7,379 nucleotides of DNA, taken from Entomomonas sp964395065. GTDB taxonomy: Bacteria > Pseudomonadota > Gammaproteobacteria > Pseudomonadales > Pseudomonadaceae. Shown piece by piece: positions 6,533 to 7,379 of the stretch (position 1 is its first letter; each line of letters starts with the position of its first letter). The stretch spans positions 1 to 7,379 of the forward strand of contig CAYNAM010000120.1 of assembly GCA_964395065.1 (NCBI GenBank), given 5' to 3'. Below the pieces are notes generated by a model, which did no database searches, had not been told where the DNA came from, and saw only the letters and a list, made by a program, of their open reading frames with translations. A program made the translations under genes and the position numbers.

Positions 6533-6537
6533 AGGAA
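6533..6537 (+). promoter_or_regulatory. ribosome binding site of the thiolase gene
   Basis: AGGAA lies 6 nt upstream of the ATG at 6544. It fixes the start, which agrees with the usual thiolase N-terminus (VVIVAATRTPIG). Confidence 0.7.
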
Positions 6538-6543
6538 ATAACC

Positions 6544-7379
6544 ATGTCTACAGATGTTGTGATCGTTGCCGCTACACGAACGCCTATCGGAAGCTTTCAA
6601 GGTTCTTTAAAGGATATTACAGCTGTAGACCTTGGTGTAACTGTTGTTAAGTCACTATTAAAAAAAACCAATATTGCGCCTGAACAAATTTCTGAAGTTA
6701 TCTTAGGCCATGTATTAACAGCAGGCCAAGGACAAAATACAGCACGGCAAGTAGCTATTAAGTCAGGGCTACCTTATAGTACCCCAGCCATGACTATCAA
6801 CAAAGTATGTGGCTCTGCACTCAAAGCTATACACATAGCAGCACAAGCCATACGTTGCGGAGATGCGAACATTATTATTGCAGGAGGCATGGAGAATATG
6901 AGCCTTTCGCCTTATGTGATTAATGATCTACGCCGTGGAATTAGAATGGGAACAGGTCAAACGATAGATACCATGATTTATGATGGACTATGGGATGCAT
7001 TCAATAATTACCATATGGGAATTACTGCTGAAAATATTGCACAAAAATTCAATATCAGCCGCCAAGCACAAGACGAATTTGCAGTTGCCTCACAAAAAAA
7101 AGCCAAAGAAGCAATATCTGTTGGTAAATTCAAAGATGAAATCACCCCTGTTAGCAAAGGTAATAACCATTTCTTTGATACTGATGAACAACCCAGACCC
7201 AAAACATCCCTCGATATTCTTAGCCGTCTGAAACCAGTTTTCAATCCTGAAAATGGAACGGTCACGGCAGGAAACTCATCAACACTCAATGACGGAGCCG
7301 CGGCAGTTATGTTGATGACAGAACAAAAAGCAGTACAGTTAGGATTACCCATATTAGGCAAGATAGTTGCCTATGCTAA
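6544..7379 (+). CDS. atoB: acetyl-CoA acetyltransferase (thiolase II), 3' end beyond the window
   Basis: The enzyme condenses two acetyl-CoA to acetoacetyl-CoA, or runs in reverse to degrade acetoacetyl-CoA. It is a cytoplasmic enzyme, normally a tetramer. The frame is open from the ATG to the window edge, giving 278 codons of the roughly 392 expected. Visible motifs are VIVAATRTPIGSFQGSL (6-22), the nucleophile Cys89 in NKVCGSALKA, GGMENMS (114-120), YHMGITAEN (156-164, the CoA-contacting loop) and TAGNSSTLNDGAAA (241-254). The second catalytic pair, His in a GHP motif and the C-terminal Cys, would lie outside the window. Residue 92 is Ala where most relatives have Gly after CGS, a mild change. 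A good AGGAA site precedes the start. The sequence fits biosynthetic or AtoB-type thiolases better than the long-chain FadA type, but which pathway it serves cannot be told without the downstream genes. Confidence 0.93.
   Translation, partial: MSTDVVIVAATRTPIGSFQGSLKDITAVDLGVTVVKSLLKKTNIAPEQISEVILGHVLTAGQGQNTARQVAIKSGLPYSTPAMTINKVCGSALKAIHIAAQAIRCGDANIIIAGGMENMSLSPYVINDLRRGIRMGTGQTIDTMIYDGLWDAFNNYHMGITAENIAQKFNISRQAQDEFAVASQKKAKEAISVGKFKDEITPVSKGNNHFFDTDEQPRPKTSLDILSRLKPVFNPENGTVTAGNSSTLNDGAAAVMLMTEQKAVQLGLPILGKIVAYA

Noticed and set aside
6349..6600. 83-residue reverse-strand frame with hydrophobic stretches
   Set aside because: It overlaps the thiolase start and ribosome binding site and fills the divergent spacer. 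Its composition is what AT-rich noncoding DNA gives, and no ribosome binding site was seen.
7008..7361. 117-residue reverse-strand frame
   Set aside because: It is entirely antisense to the clearly conserved thiolase coding sequence.
1..7379. CRISPR arrays, tRNA or rRNA genes, insertion sequences, toxin-antitoxin or defence genes
   Set aside because: I looked for spaced direct repeats, tRNA-like stems, terminal inverted repeats and transposase or nuclease motifs and saw none. All the identifiable genes are core functions.

Overview
The window is an AT-rich stretch of a gammaproteobacterial chromosome, and the gene content points to the Pseudomonas lineage. The evidence is a zipA-ligA pair in the pseudomonad order, a long 782-residue LigA with pseudomonad-like extra segments, and an adjacent ppiB-lpxH pair like the one next to glnS in Pseudomonas. 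The base composition looks far lower in G+C than a typical Pseudomonas. A low-GC insect-associated member of the Pseudomonadaceae, such as Entomomonas, would fit, but that is inference and no phylogeny was run.

Layout: bases 1-135 hold the 3' end of an unidentified reading frame, followed by a short AT-rich leader. The forward cluster comes next: zipA (317-1108, divisome anchor), a terminator-like hairpin, ligA (1162-3510, NAD+-dependent DNA ligase), and a small uncharacterised single-pass membrane protein (3507-3941) whose GTG start overlaps the ligA stop. A hairpin at 3943-3966 separates this cluster from a convergent reverse-strand cluster. That cluster, in transcription order, is ppiB (6314-5817, cytoplasmic peptidyl-prolyl isomerase), lpxH (5810-5091, UDP-2,3-diacylglucosamine hydrolase of lipid A synthesis) and a GT8-like glycosyltransferase (5041-3956). 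A 229-bp divergent spacer (6315-6543) contains small AAAGTAT repeats. It precedes a forward acetyl-CoA acetyltransferase gene (6544 onward) that runs off the right edge.

Functionally the window is mostly core housekeeping: cell division, DNA joining in replication and repair, lipid A synthesis, protein folding and acetyl-CoA/acetoacetyl-CoA metabolism. The less ordinary parts are the small membrane protein coupled to ligA, the glycosyltransferase behind lpxH, the duplicated helix-hairpin-helix-like module in LigA, and the hairpin between zipA and ligA. No mobile element, CRISPR array, tRNA, rRNA or defence system was seen, and nothing convincing suggests an undescribed multi-gene system.
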